64,000 nt of DNA from Otis tarda (GCA_026413225.1 CM048591.1:4727001-4791000), one strand, 5' to 3'; numbered from the stretch's first letter, positions 35,751 through 49,839 are shown. The notes: generated by a model from the letters alone, not told the origin. Translations and numbers: made by a program.

Positions 35751-38700
35751 TATTTTGATTTTGATAAAGGTTCAAGGTGAGTAACCTTTCTGGTTATTTC
35801 AACCCCTGTGGACCTCACACACAGTTTACCTCTCTGCTTCACATTCAGCAAACCATTTCTCAGCTCCCTGTTTTTCTTTTTATTTATTCAAAGCAATCAG
35901 ATGACATTTTATCCAAGAGAGAACAGAGCTGAAGGGAAAAAAAAAGAGTTTCCTTCACAGGTTCATTCTCATTTTCACCCCTGGTTTCCAAAGAAGCTGA
36001 ACATCAAAGAAACTTGGAAACCGTCTAAATCCAGGTCTCAAGCTAAAAACATCTAGTGTTTTTAAGAGTGTCTTATTAGATTTTAAGTAGATTTGGATGA
36101 ATAATTTGTAACAAATGATCTCACGAATTGTACCTCATTTGTTTGTTCAGGACTTTCTTGCAAAGGGAGTCAAATTATTCTATTCAGGACCTAATCCAAA
36201 GCTCTCTGTAGTTAATGGAAAGAAATCAGTGCATTCTGGATTAAGGCCAAAATATAATTTGTTGAATAATGTTGGTCTTGTAATTTATTCAAAAGAACCT
36301 ATTCCTAAAATCATCCAGTCTCAGAGAACTTGTGCTTTAATATGCATCTCTGATACATGTTGTAGTTCTGTCCCTAGATAACAGAATGCTGTGATTTTTT
36401 TGCCTACATTTCCTTTGCAAAGACAGGACTTCTTGGAATTTTCTACTAGTGCCTTGTGCATATTTATTTTTACTTTAAAGGTGTTATTTTAGAAAATATT
36501 TTTGCCAGTTATCACTTTTAGTTAGAAAATCGAGATTGTGAATCTCTGAAGTCAACTTTTTAACCTCCAAATGAATAATGACTTCTCATTTTCAGTCAAT
36601 ATTACCATCAGCGACTACAGTCAGTTGCTTCTCTACAGCTTTTTTTTTTCTTCCTCCTTCTATTTTACTCTTTTCCCCCAGTGATGCTATTTACTTGCCT
36701 ATATGCTAGTCTCTTCTTCCAACAACTTGACTAACCCTAAGGATGTTTGTAGCTACTTCTAGTAGCATATCATAATTTGTTTCTTTGCCTGAACTTCCTA
36801 ATCTTTTCTTTCTCATTGAATTAGTTACCTTTTCAGCTTTCTGACTTTTAAAATTTTTTTTTTCAGCTTTTTGGTTCATCACACTTTACTCACTTTCTAG
36901 TAAACAGTTCTCATATTTTTGTTCCCTTTTTTCCCTTTACTTCATGTATTATTAGCCCAGCAGTCAACATAGTATGGTATGCTGTGTCTCAAGAGTGACT
37001 GATTTGTAATTCTGATAATTAATTTAAAGGAAGCCTGCGGATGAAATGGAATTAATATGATTTTAAATATGTTTCGTGTGGAAAGAGATACGATTTGAAT
37101 TCCAGACTGCATTTTGCACTTGTATCGTGTCTTTGTGATCGGTTTCTCACCTCCAAGAACTGTATCACTAATAGTAGTACTATGTTGGACACGTAATATA
37201 AGAATTTAAATTGATAATGAAAAGATATAAGAGAAATTTTCTTAGAAAAGGCAAATCCTTCCAAAATCATGCTTGCATTTTAACTTTGCTTTCTCATTAA
37301 TATGCTACTTCTAATTCAGGTTCAATCAAGTGAAATCTGTACTTGCATACTGCTAGATTTTTCTCTGATGTGGTATTGGCCATTGCCAAATAATCATCCC
37401 AAGCACTTCCTCTAAAGAATTTGGGAATTTAAGTATTATGGGTCAATTCTTAAAAGAGAGATGGTGGTCCCCTTAGTTTGGAGGGTAAAAGACCTTACAA
37501 TAAGCATGTAGGCTTCCCTCCTTGCCAGACTATGGTCCTGAGTGTGCTTAATTTTCTAGTACAGGTGAACTCCACAATACTTACTGTGTTGTGATTTCCA
37601 CTGCAGTTGCCTTCGTGCAGAGACTTAGCTTTCTCCCATCTTCCACAAGGCATCTACCAACTTTTCTGTTCTTTTGTAATGGCTAATAATAAAAACATTT
37701 TAAAATATCCCATCTACTTTATAACTTGGTTTCTCTTAATCCTGGCAGATTAAGTTACACCCACTTTAAGATGTATTTCGGAAATATACTTTTGCACCCA
37801 AAGAACAGTGATGGGTAAAATTTAACAGAAAGATTTTATTGAGGAAGTGCCTACTTTGAAATACTGTCAAGGAATATAAACTACCATTTCAGTTACACAC
37901 TTAATTTGATGATATTTTTATCTACACACAGATAAAATAAATACAGGTGTGCATTTACACTCTGACAATAATAGATTTTTATAACAAATAAAAATAAGGG
38001 AAGACAATTCATTTCACCATAAGGTAAGTCGAATAATTGCCTTCTGCAGCTGTTTTATGAATATAAAGGTGGCCTGAAATTACTATATCTCATTGATGTA
38101 ACTCTGAGACTTTTAAAGCTAGGTGAGGAAAGTTCTAACCTTAACGTTTTTCTGTCTCAGTTCGTCCACATGAAAAACACAGAAAGTCTGAAATCTGTAC
38201 TCATTATCTCACTAACATGCACATAATATTTAAGGGGCAAGCTTGAAGACACGATGGTAGAAGGCAGTTTAAAGCTAATTAGTCAATCAAGAAATTCGTT
38301 CCCAGTTTACTGGAGAAAAAGACGTTGACTAGATAAAGGGAAGAGGGTAAGGTACTGAATTATCCTCCAAAAGGGTAAGGTACAGAATTATCCTCCAAGT
38401 GACCTATTTGCTTGGGCTATGAGATGATTAGGATATGGATTGTATCTTTTCATGTGCCATCTAACTCATGCAAGACAGAACAAACACAGAAGCTGGCTGC
38501 ATTTAAATTGTAAATGTTAAATTATATCTGAAATCATTGAATTAGGTGGCTCTGGGACAAGCTTATGGAGTTGCTTTATCTCCAAGGAAGTGTTTGCTCC
38601 AGTTAGCACTGGATATATCTATATTTCACTTCATCACTTTATGGGCATACACCCTCTGTGCATAGGTAGTACTAGAAAAAGCTGCAAAGAGGAGGAGAGG

Positions 38701-41700
38701 GCTGTTTACCACGATTATGGAAACTTGGCTCAAAAGATTTGAAAAGAAAAGGATTGCTGGTACTCCATGCAGTGACCTGGCTCTGATTGTGTGTGAAGTT
38801 ACTGCCTATAAAATCTGCCAGTTTAATATGCCTAGAGAATAGTTAGTTTTATTTATTGGCCATTCTGGAACCTCCTACAAAGTGAGAAAGAGAATCCTGC
38901 CAAAGTGTCAGCTCTGGTCAGGGACACAATGTCATAAACTGAAAATATAATATTAGAGACACACTCGTTGTGAACAACATGTCACCTTGTATTGATATAA
39001 GTGAGACTTAAAGTAAAAGTTTATTTTGGGTTAAAACTTTTCCCTGCATTTTTCCATTTTCTTAGTTGAAGTTTAAAGTTGTGACCATTTCACTCCTGTA
39101 ATACCAAATATAAATAATAATAAGGATACTACTAGAAAGCATTGACTTGTAATACTCACTAATATTGCTCCTGAGAGAATAGTAGGGTCATTAACAAAAC
39201 ACAGTCATCACGTCTATGGTCCTCTATGGCATCAGCCCAAGCTTTGTAAAAGAATGTTCCTCCCACAGGGGTTGTGAGCTCATTCAGATTTCTGCCAGTT
39301 TCCAGGATCAAACCCATGAGTTCAAAGGATTTGTCTTGACAATTGGCTGCTGATTTCAGTACTCCTGTTCCGAGGTAAGAATGGCCAAACATCTCACTGC
39401 TCTCAAACACGATGTAGAATATGCTTCCAGAGTCAATGCCCCATAAGAGATGGAAATGCAAGGAAAAAAACCTCTATACATACATGACAATTATTCATTT
39501 CACCTAGTCTTGACGGTGAAATAAAAATGGGCAAAAATCCAGTTTTGCCATCTAAAAGAGACACATTTATACAGCAGTTTATTCCATCCCAGCAAGATGC
39601 CCGTGAGACTTTAGATGTATTTTCCTCCATGATGATAAAGGGAGTCTAGATGTCAGACTTTGAATTGGACAATTAGATACTGAATCCAAAGTTAGGTGAG
39701 ATGAATCCCAGCCTATAAGCAATACTTCGCGTAGCTGCTATAGTGGAAGGAGAAGTTTGTCCCACACATCCCCTTATCTTATTTATTTATTTGTTTTGCA
39801 AAACACTGGGTTTAGGTGTTTAGCTGCTATACAAAACAACAAGAAAAAGGTTCTTGGTGATCTGCATAAGTGATACGTATGCCATATCACGGATTCAGAA
39901 TTCTCTCTAAATCTGCAAAAACGACAAACAGTGTGGTCTGCACAATCACTCACTTTTCCAAGCACATGAGCCTGTACCATGCTGTTGAATCAGCCAGTAA
40001 ACCAGCTGTCCACTGGTGACCATGAGGACATTTTCTCATCTTAATACTAGGCCACAAGATAATGAATGGCTACAAGTAACAACTACCTCAGTTTGTCTGG
40101 GCTGATGAAATAAATACAGCACAGATATGAAGTGGATTTGAATTGGTAGTTTAAAAATAGAATATTCCTCCTTATCTTTACCATTATCAGACATGAAGAT
40201 TCAGTTGACAGCGTAAGACATTTCTTAGAAAATAAAAATAATGTTAAGAAATCTTGTGCTGAGGTCAGATTTGCTGAAAGATTCAAAAAGGTTCATGAAC
40301 ACTTCAACAAATAAAGGCAAAGTATTTACAGAACTTGGCCTAAATTTTAAGGTAGAATACACCATCTCTTTTGAGAACAAAGATCATGGATATAGTTAAT
40401 GTGGACTGACATACAGATATACTTTGCAAAACACTCATAATACCTCATCATTTTGTTCTATAAAAAACTCACAACTGTTTCTTTAGTTGTTTTAATTTTA
40501 GTATCATTAGAATGGTTCACACCTGAATTTTAGATGGCTTGCCTGACTCATAGACAGTATGAAAAGACTCAATTGAAAAAATATAAAAAGAGACATATGG
40601 AGATGATGTTATAAGGTTCAAAACACAAACTGTCTTACATACTAGATTTGAGTAAACCTCTGAACTTCCAATCACGTCATTATCTTTAAACTGTTTAGCA
40701 GTTTCTCTGAGATTTATTTTCTGCACACGATTAAATATGATAATCTCTCAGTACACTCAGTGACAGTTTATTCAGTTACTATTAAAAAGTTAAATAGAAA
40801 ATTTTTCAACCATCTCATTTGGTCTTAAGGGGAAAAAAAAGCGCACTATTTTACATAACATAGGAGGAAAAAGGAATTGCTTGATTCAAGGAAATAGGTT
40901 TGATGATGAAATTTTTGCTTTTCTGGCATCAACACTCAAATTCTCTGAATCCACAAAAGGTCAGCTGCATATTTTTTTTTTCCAGTGATCACATAAAATC
41001 TTGGCCTTCAAAATAAGAACATTCCTGTCAAAAAGTGTTGCTTAAGCTGCAGAGCAATATCTGTCACATATGTTATTTTATTGGTGATGTTATTATTGCT
41101 CATTGAGAAACTTTTTTTTTTATAAATAGTACTAAAACTATGTAACTGGGTAAATACTTTGTGAGATCATTTGTTGAGCAAATCTCTGGCATTTTGTTAA
41201 TGGATATTTTAATAGAATAATATAAGAGAAGCTCTACCATGGAGTCTTATTGTTAAGCAATAGATGAAATGATTGAAATGAACAAAGAATTTGTCTGATT
41301 TTTTTTTTTTTTTTGCTTAAAGTCAGTGTGAACACAAACTGAATTTCAAATTTAGAAAGGTTTGGTTGACTTATCCTTCCTCCTCACCTCATCTTTTTTT
41401 TTCACTTCACTCTGCTTCTTGGTTTCAGTAAAGAGTAAAAACACATACACAGACAAACTCTGTAAAAGCCTTTCAGACCGCATATTCTCTTAGAAAATGT
41501 GTGACTTTCAGCCCTATTTTGAAAAATCAAAAATCTCAACTAGATGAGGGTTTGCCTCCATATCAGCCTTTTGCCAGACACATTAATTTATCCTCCTACC
41601 TCCCACTCGCATGTTCAAGGAACTATCAACAGGGTTATTTTCTCTCCCTGAATACCAATTTCTGCTCAGATTATCTCCTTTCTTTCCACCTTCAATTAGA

Positions 41701-42339
41701 AACAGTGGATATGAGCTTAGCTCCACAGCCATGTGTTTATAAGCGCGTGTGCGTTTACATGCACTCATCGCGAAATGTGCTTTGACAGCCCCCTGCTAAG
41801 GCTTTTCCCAGATTAAGGAATCGTAAGCAGCTTTGGACTGCTTGACCCTGCTGCTTCATCATTTATGATTTTCAAAATACGTACATGGCCAATTTGAGTT
41901 TACCTAAACACTTAAGAAGAAACTCTTCAGTTAGAGATCATACTAAGTGACACTGACAGTAACTCTCTTACCAATATGGTGTGGCTAAATCACCATCAGA
42001 TGCTAGGAGAAGTGCTCTTCCCTTCAAAACACAAGTCAGAGAGCATCGTGTTTGCAGTAGTTCTTTCTTAGAACTCGTTTTTCATAACCTTGAAAGGAAA
42101 AAGTGGTTTACTCTCAAATGTTCCAGCAAGATTTCACTGCAGAGTTTTGCTTGGGATGTAATTTCCAAATACCTCCGTTTCAATGGAAAGAAAAATACAT
42201 TTATGTATAAAAAGGAATTATACCACATTTTTTTTCAGTATCAATCACACAGAATGCTTTATCATTTTAGTAAATGATGCTATACAATCTTCATGTCAAA
42301 TCAAACACCAAAGCAATAAATTCACTGGGGAATATTTAC
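35751..42339. other. Long AT-rich interval with no recognised repeat
   Basis: Nothing was assigned except a short tandem duplication and a minus-strand stretch near 39.2-39.6 kb with smooth open frames, discussed in the findings. Poly-T tracts lie near 36641, 36849, 40972 and 41300-41314. No CR1, LTR or SINE was recognised across about 6.5 kb. Confidence 0.35.
38345..38400. repeat. Tandem duplication, 2 x 28 bp
   Basis: Adjacent units begin gggtaaggtactgaattatc and gggtaaggtacagaattatc, each followed by ctccaa. They differ by one internal base and at the junction. This is a recent slippage duplication. Confidence 0.9.
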
Positions 42340-42640
42340 AAGGGTATCCAGGCTGAATTGAGTTGTCTTCTAGTCCTTTTTCTAAATTATCACATTTGCT
42401 GCCTGCTGTAGAAAAGGGAAGCCACCAATTGATTTCTAATTCTGCAAACCCCAGGGTGTAAATGTGATTAGGGGTAATTGGAGAAGTTCAGCAACTGTTA
42501 ATTTCTCCTCTCTTTGTTGTTTTTCCTATTTAAAATATTAACAAAATGCGTATGTAGGCCAAAACTGACTCCGACGCAGCTGAACAAAGGATACATATTT
42601 AATCAGAGCTGTGGGACCCCGATGCGGTTGTCTGAAACAA
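42340..42640. promoter_or_regulatory. Candidate conserved non-coding block
   Basis: Dense unique sequence with several transcription-factor-like words: ggtgtaaatgtgattagggg, taattggagaagttc, ccaccaattgatttctaatt and catatttaatcagagc. CpGs are retained at ctccgacgcag and ccccgatgcggttg. No repeat, low complexity or convincing frame is present. This texture is common in vertebrate developmental enhancers; without an alignment it stays a guess. Confidence 0.25.
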
Positions 42641-45600
42641 ATGTGACATGTGCTTCCTCTCAAAAAAAAAAGTCAGGCAGCTAATAAACAGATTCAGTAT
42701 TTTGTTGTAATGTTCATTGTCTACATGATGTCGAGTTTAATGTCATTACACTATGTAAAAAAGCCAGAAGTACACTGCTAAATTTGTCTTTCCCAGTTGG
42801 CCATCCCTAAGGAGATTACAATGCAAGCGGTGGCTTTGTTTGTTGCATGCATAAATGTGCACATGTTCGTAAGTTTTAAGTTGTAAACGAAGGTGACAAG
42901 AAGAGACATTAACCCCTGCATGGCTGAACATCTCCTTAGAAAGAAGCAGTTTTACTGGAGCATTGAGTAATTATGAAAAAAAATAGGTTTTGCTCTCTAA
43001 CTGCATAATAACTCAGATTGTTTTTAGAAAAGATTCTCATCCATCCATAGGTACAAATGTTTCCTAATACATTTTAGCAAGGAAATGGCTCTTATTTTTC
43101 AGCCCTAAAAAGGAACCTGTGTTTACCTTCAGTCCCTAGCATTAAATTTTTTTCTTTATTAACTTGGAATTAGGAAGGTTATGTGCACAAGAATGTGTGG
43201 TCCCACTCAAAATGGTTTGAACAGCTCAGGAAGCCAACTGGAAGCCTTGGTTAACTTGACATGGACAGCTCACTCCTAGATGGCTAAAGCTAGGTTAGAT
43301 GGATCTCAACTCTAACCCTTTTGAAGCAAGAATCTTACCTGGGAATGCCTGAAAAAGAGTCCAGTGAGTTAATACAGATGTTGATTAACAGATGCTCTGT
43401 GGGAACAGTTCTTCACAGAAATGCTGCGAGGGACTCTTCCCATTGAGTATTGGTAGGGCTGTATTGGGCTTATAATTCGGAAAGCCAAAGACCACAGTAG
43501 TGACAGATGCCTAATTCCATTTTTGAAAGGCTAGACTATTTGCCCAGGTAGACATATCTATGCCTGAAGTTTGCACATTTCTACATCCTGAAAGATCACA
43601 GGTATTACAGAGATACATCCCAAAACAGATCCCTTGGGAAGGCATGAACATGTCAGGAATGTAAGCCTCACCAGCGTCATCTGGCTCTGAGCTACAGAGC
43701 TCACCTTGGAGAGTTACCATGAGCTTGCCACACTCTCTACCAGAAAGGGAGCCCCAAAACTTCAATTTACCTGTCTCACAGGAGATCAATAGCAAAATAA
43801 ATCATTTCGTAATAGTCCCAAAGATTATTCCTTAGCAGGTTTTACTCCTGTAGGAAGAGAAGGGAACCAAAAGGCTTTGTACAGCTTATCACTAGCATTA
43901 TCTGATGCTTAAGAGAAACAAGAGTTCAAACACAGAAGTATTGATCTCGTAAAGAAACTTCCAGTTTGGGAATATCTTTCCCTCTTGGACTGACCCAGTA
44001 ATTAAAAACTTTATAAGTAAAATAATACCCTATAAGCATAACTTTTATGTCTACCTGATGCTTGTTTTCTGCTCTGCTCTGTTGGGAGCTAAGGAACTTT
44101 GTGAGATAGAGCATAGGTGCCACCCTGAGCTCAGACAGGGTGGCCCTAGTAATATGAAGATTCAGCTCACATATGAAGGGGCACAGAAAATAGATCTGCA
44201 TCATATTGTGAGATGGAATAGATGTCTCTGGACTCTAGCCCTGTCACTTCTTGATAATTTATAAATTGAATCTGTAATTTATTTTGTTTTTTTTTTTTTT
44301 CCACTGGAAAACACAACTTTGACTGCAAAACCACAACTTTTATTTCTGCAAAGAAAAGTTGAAAGACTAATAATCTATTTACTCACTTGACTGTAACCAA
44401 GTTCATAAGGATCCCAAGCATGAGGAGAAAGAATCTTCTATTTTTCAGTGGTTTTAATTGTGTTTGGGATTGCTGGTCTATTTTCTTTTGACAATCCAAC
44501 CTGGACTTTAAAATAGGCAGCTATTGCTAAAATATTTTTAATATATTGTATGTTATATTACTATAGTATTAATATTATATAATAATATCCTGTAGTCATC
44601 ATACAATAAAATATTTTATTATATAGTACCATTATGTGTGCAATATGCATTTCTGTAGATTATTTTATAATTTTTTAAAAAATATACAGTTTATAAACAC
44701 CCACTTATGTAAGCAGAGATGCACCCGAATACTTGCAACATTTTCTACAGAATACTGATCTTGAGAACTGAATAGCTACAGGTGGGACTGCTTTCCCTTC
44801 TCTAGTAAAATCCAATGCTTGCTGCTATTTATTTAACGATTAATGTCTCCAAGACACCTTTTTAAGTGTAACAGAGCGATTTTTTTTTTCTTCTGTTTTC
44901 TCTGGATTATATCCCAGATACAGAGAGGCACCATTATACTGAAAGTCAGAAACTGGAGACTTGCCTCCTTACTGTTCTGTTATCTGTTACGAAGTAAGAC
45001 GGAGTTGTCTGAGAGTTTTGTTTCCTCTTCTGGCTGCTGTTAAAAAGAATTTTTGGACAGGGTATTTTGCTCCAATGACATACTACACAGCCCTATTCTG
45101 CACATGGCACACCTGAACCTGGGCTTCACGTGAGCATTTCAGACACTGCTGGGCACTTCCTTCCCTTGCGAACACCTTTCCTTAGGTCCCTAAATGCTTA
45201 TACCACGCACAAACCCACCTGTGACCTGAGATACCTTTCAGAAATACATGTTCCTCTCTGCTGACAACTAGAATGACTATGTCTAATACATTTAAATGTA
45301 CTGAATCAAGGCCCTTGCTCTGCAGTTGTCAGATAAATAAATATGCTCTTAACTGCCCTCTGAACAAACTGCAGATTTCCTCCCGGAAATACCTTCTGGA
45401 AGAGGAGGTACCATTCACCACATTAAAGGACACCTTCAAAGGCTAGAGAATAGTCACTGCAGGACCTCATACAGGCAATAAAAAGAGATAAGCATCTCCA
45501 GAGTATGAGTCAAATTATAGAAATCCAAGTGTCTTTCTCACTCCCCCTCAGTGCTTGAGGAAAGATTAAGAGAAAGAGGGGTTGGACTGAGCTGGCTTAG

Positions 45601-48600
45601 CTTCAGATACCTGTCGCGTGTAGGTACTTACATCTGAGCTTAAGCCTCCTAAGTTGCACTGATATTTTGAAGGAGGCTTGTTAGTGTAGTAAATGGAGTC
45701 ACTATTTGTCTCATGAAATACATACAAATCTCTGGCCATGTGAAAGACGCTGCAAGCAACATTGGCCGCATGGACTACATCTCTAGGACAACTGACTTGG
45801 ATGTGAACACCTACACTGTAGACACGTGAGGTGGGAGAGAGGAATCTGACAAAAAGCTCCCAGATCCCAAATGTAATATTTTTTTTTGCAAAGTAGAACT
45901 CATTTTCATAAGTTTTGTTTAGAATCCACTTCTTTAAATGAAATTAAAAATTAAAGAAAAAAAAAAAAACATTCAATTTTCAAATGTATCCTTTTTTTTT
46001 TCCCCCCAGTTTTAGAAGAAGAGAGAGAAAAAAAAAAAGGAAAGGCAGAGTAAAAAGGAAGTCTTTTTCACAGAAGAACTTGAAAGAAACAATATTTAAG
46101 CTCCTTCTTTGATCAGGAGAAAAGTATAGTTCTTCACTGGATTTTGTAGTAATGAAGTAAATGAAGTTTAATGAAGTGAAATTATAATAAATTCCACTCT
46201 TTGTAGAATAGTACCCAGATGGAAAATATATAGACATGCAATGCAATGAAACACTGGCCTTGTTACACTCCCAAGAAAAACCCATTGCTAAATAGTTTCC
46301 GCAGTCAGAGGTTTTAATTTTTCTCCTGTCTCATTTTATGTATCCCCCTCTCCTCATTTCCCTCTCTGACATTAGCCATTTTTCCCCTCCACTCATTTCT
46401 CTGCCTCCTTGTATTGTGTCTCCTTTCAGGGAATGCATGTACAAAGCCTTTATATCATGCTAACCTTCAGCTTGTTTGAAGATCTCTCACAGGAACTCAT
46501 TTTTCTTCTCGGTAATGAAAAGGCAGTTCAAAACAGAAAGCAGGCAAGAAAATGTAGTTAATAAAGATACTGAGAGCTATTGATGCCTGAGTGAGTCACT
46601 GATGTGTCTAAACAGCTGAACAAAAGAAGTCAAGGACCACTTTGTGGTCTGGGGGCTCTGTGAGGTGACTGGATCACACCCATATTGCCACTGAGAGATC
46701 TCTGCCTTGTAGAGTTGTCTTGGAGAGAGGTCAGTGCCTGGTCCAAAGCCGAGCGAGAAGACAGCTATCAGTTAAGTGGTTTTAGTTCTTATGCTTTCTT
46801 TTAGATTTATTTCATGGTAAAAGTGAACCCTATGTCTCCTACTCAAGCCAGCTATAAAGCTATGAAGAACACCACAGATCTTTAAATTTGTATTATAGGC
46901 AGATGAACAACACTTGGCTACAATAAAGTCCACTGACCAACATAAGTCTGAAAACACCTTTTTCCCCATGTGTCACCTGATATACTGTTATTTCTGCTTT
47001 TAGGCTGCTGTTTAGATATTGTGGAGATAGGTACTATATAGCTTTGTATATAAATAATTTTAGAAAATTTTGCACTTCTGCAAGCATTTGGCTCATATTT
47101 TTGGTCTGAGTGTTCACAAAAATGTTGGGCTTCAAAGCTGGTAGAAAAAAAATTGTTAAGACAGAAAGAAAGTCTTAGTGGAAAATAAATGTTGTGCCTT
47201 CTATAAAAGATTAGCAAGATGAGAGGAAACCTTTACTTTAGAGCTCTTCAGCTGCTGTTACAACTAGTCTGTGTCTTTGTTTCTCAATTTGGCTATTTTC
47301 TCCCTTCTTACAGCCTGCTCCACCCACATTTTCTCCCTAGAACAACCATAAAATTACATTTACAGCTAATCTGCTATGCTCAGAAATGTAATTTAGACTC
47401 TTTAAGTGAGGCTGCCTCTTTCTAAAAACAGAGGTCTCTCACTGCTTCTTTTTTTACATGACATTCATCTAACCCTGCTTCTCCAGAATGGCAAGTATGA
47501 TGAATGTGTCAAAAACATTCACATCAAAACCATGTGATATGAATTGTTATTTTGACTTCTGTTGACACCTCCTGTTCTCTTTCACCCAGATGTTTCCATG
47601 AAGTAGCACAAAACTTTTTTTTTCTGTTTTTTTTGGTTTTTGGTTTGTGTTTTTTTTCTTAAGAACAGAAATAGGCATTTCTGTTTCTAGTGAAGCTGAA
47701 AGTCTTGCCTGCCTCCATTACTCTGTGTGTATGTTGGTGCTTTTATGCAGGTGTACATTTCTTTACCGGAACTGTCTTCAAGACCTGGGAGGGCTTTCTG
47801 ATGAAACATATCTTTGCTTCACAATGAACTAGCTATAGACTCTCAATTCATGCAAACCCTATGTGTATTTGCAGATATTTATCTCAAGCAGATTGCTCCC
47901 CATCCAAAGAGATCAGACTATCACAAAATAAAAAGTCCACATTTTGTAGATGAGAAGATGCATTTTTAATGGTTTTTAAGTCACAGAATGTGGGAGGTGT
48001 CTAGACACCTAACTGCTATTGAAGTAATTGGCTTTTAAATACCTGCAAAAGGCTATTTCTAGTGTTTATTGACCTAAAAGTTCAAAACTGCAACATTTAT
48101 GCAGGGCCCTGTGCCTTTTGGGACATTCAACCATGATCTAGAAGCTCAGGAACCTGCTATGATAGGTACTGAAGAAAGAGGTGCCTGTGAAAGCTGCTGT
48201 GACCACCAGCAAGGAGCTGCCTAAATAAGCCACAGTAAATGTCTGGGAGAGGAGTTAGGCCTGCCCTTAAGGACAAGTAATCAGCCAGGCATGTAACTAT
48301 GGGTCTGAAAGCAAAGACTATTTTCATTCAGCTTTTCTTAACATGACTCTTTCCTGAAGTCATGTTTTCCATGGGTAGCTGGAAAAATGTGCCCTTAAAT
48401 CCAGTAAATTTAACATGAGTGAGGATGATCATTTAGCCATGGAACTCTTTTCAATCCCCTACCCACACCTGACCTGAAGCAAAGACTTGAATCCTGATGG
48501 TCTTTGTCTCAGTAGAGTGCCCTGCCCACAAAGGCATTGCAAGTTTGGGGGATAACCACCTCTTTTCTCCACACCCCACACAGTCACCCCAGTCTGCAAG

Positions 48601-48632
48601 AGTGTGTCCTAAAATGCATCTTGTGCAGATTT
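42641..48632. other. Unique AT-rich DNA, nothing certain
   Basis: No CR1, LTR or SINE was recognised. The minus-strand frame at 43511-43795 (94 residues) reads smoothly but has no identifiable motif. T and A tracts lie near 44287-44300, 45958-45969 and 45991-46000. Confidence 0.35.
44527..44692. repeat. AT-rich low-complexity tract
   Basis: About 165 bp consists almost entirely of A and T, with recurring tatatt, aatatt and ataata words (ttaatatattgtatgttat, attatataataatatcc). Confidence 0.7.
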
Positions 48633-48895
48633 TCATAGCATTAAGACCAGGAGGGATCATTGTAGCAATCAAACTAAAACAGGATAATATACCCAGTGTT
48701 TCCTGTATTAAAACAAATACCTTAAATGAGAGCAATCACACTTAGGACAAAAGACAGACTAGATTTACAGACTTGCATGATGGTAAACCCACCACATCTA
48801 CTGGCAAAGCTGTTCCAGTGATTAATTGCTCTCACTGTTTGAAAAATTACATCTTGCTTCCTGTGTGAATTTTCCAGTGCTACTTCAATTGTTTC
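48633..48895 (-). mobile_element. Ancient CR1 copy of the turtle/crocodile type
   Basis: The + strand keeps the antisense order of an old amniote CR1 group: ttcatagcattaagaccagg, then gagggatcattgtagcaatc, ggcaaagctgttccagtgat, taattgctctcactgtttga and aaattacatcttgcttcc. These match the remembered order 'catagatttaagaccagaagggaccattgtgatcat ... gttccagtgattaattactctcactgtt'. The element sits across a chance open frame on each strand. Its age and type differ from the young CR1 copies at 3, 32 and 35 kb. Confidence 0.7.
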
Positions 48896-49839
48896 AGTCA
48901 CAAGTTTCTTAACTTCTAGGTTCTGGCCACAACAGGAAACAGAAGTGCCAAAATACCATGAAAAAATATTTTTGTCTTGTTTTTCCTCCCTCAGAAGGAG
49001 AAGGAAGCAATGAAACTGGTGAAAAAGAAACTAGAGATTTGCTTGGTCTGGACACAGCTTCACCTCTAATCAGTGTCTGCAGAGGCATTATTTAATCTAA
49101 TCTCTTGTTACTAAATCTGTATCAACTTTTTTTTTTTCTCAAAAATTTCAGAATTTAAGATATCTGCTAGGTAAAGTAGCTGATCCCAGTCGAATCACTG
49201 TGACTGGGATTCAAACAGCATGAACAACTGTACAAATGCTTGTATGTTTTTCCACTACTGCTGAAAAAATCTGGCAAGTCTCACAAGGCTGGGATTTATC
49301 AGAGTTCCAGCAGTTTTTGTTTTGGGTCTAACTGATGCACCTTGTTTTCATACAGCATTTGAATATTAATTCACCTACTTTTTTACCATCTAATTGTGGG
49401 GAAGCTAGCTCTGTGCTGGGCAAATTATCCTGCGGTTTCTGACTTTCTGCCTGTGTGTTTCTCCGCACCAGCTGGCAGGAAAGCATGCAGCAAGGGCAAT
49501 TTGTGCACCTAGGGAGAGCGAAGTGTGTGTTTACATCCCTTCCCGAGCCAGGGTCAGAGCGGAGGTGCTGGACTAGATTGATTGTTTTATTCCGGCTTCT
49601 CAACGGCAGGATCTGAGCTCAGCTTCTCCTCCAAAAAGTGTTTTAGCATCAGCTTGGATTCAAGGGTAAAATTCTGGTCATGTGTAACATCATCCACAAT
49701 ATTTGAATTGTTAGTAAGATGAAAATTCTTGACTTTCATTCTTCATTCCTCTCCCCTTAATGTGCTGTTTTAATAGCAGGATCAATGTATGTTATGTATT
49801 TAGGTTTACACATGGTTCTACCGTTAAGCACCTGGATTT
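48896..49839. other. Unique DNA, nothing certain
   Basis: A GC-richer patch at 49440-49610 retains a few CpGs (gggagagcgaagtgtg, gtcagagcggaggtgc) and is open on the minus strand (49328-49603, 91 residues) without a recognisable peptide. Confidence 0.3.

Noticed and set aside
43511-43795. Minus-strand frame with several Cys and Gly residues
   Set aside because: It reads smoothly but has no recognisable domain and no third-position bias that I could see.
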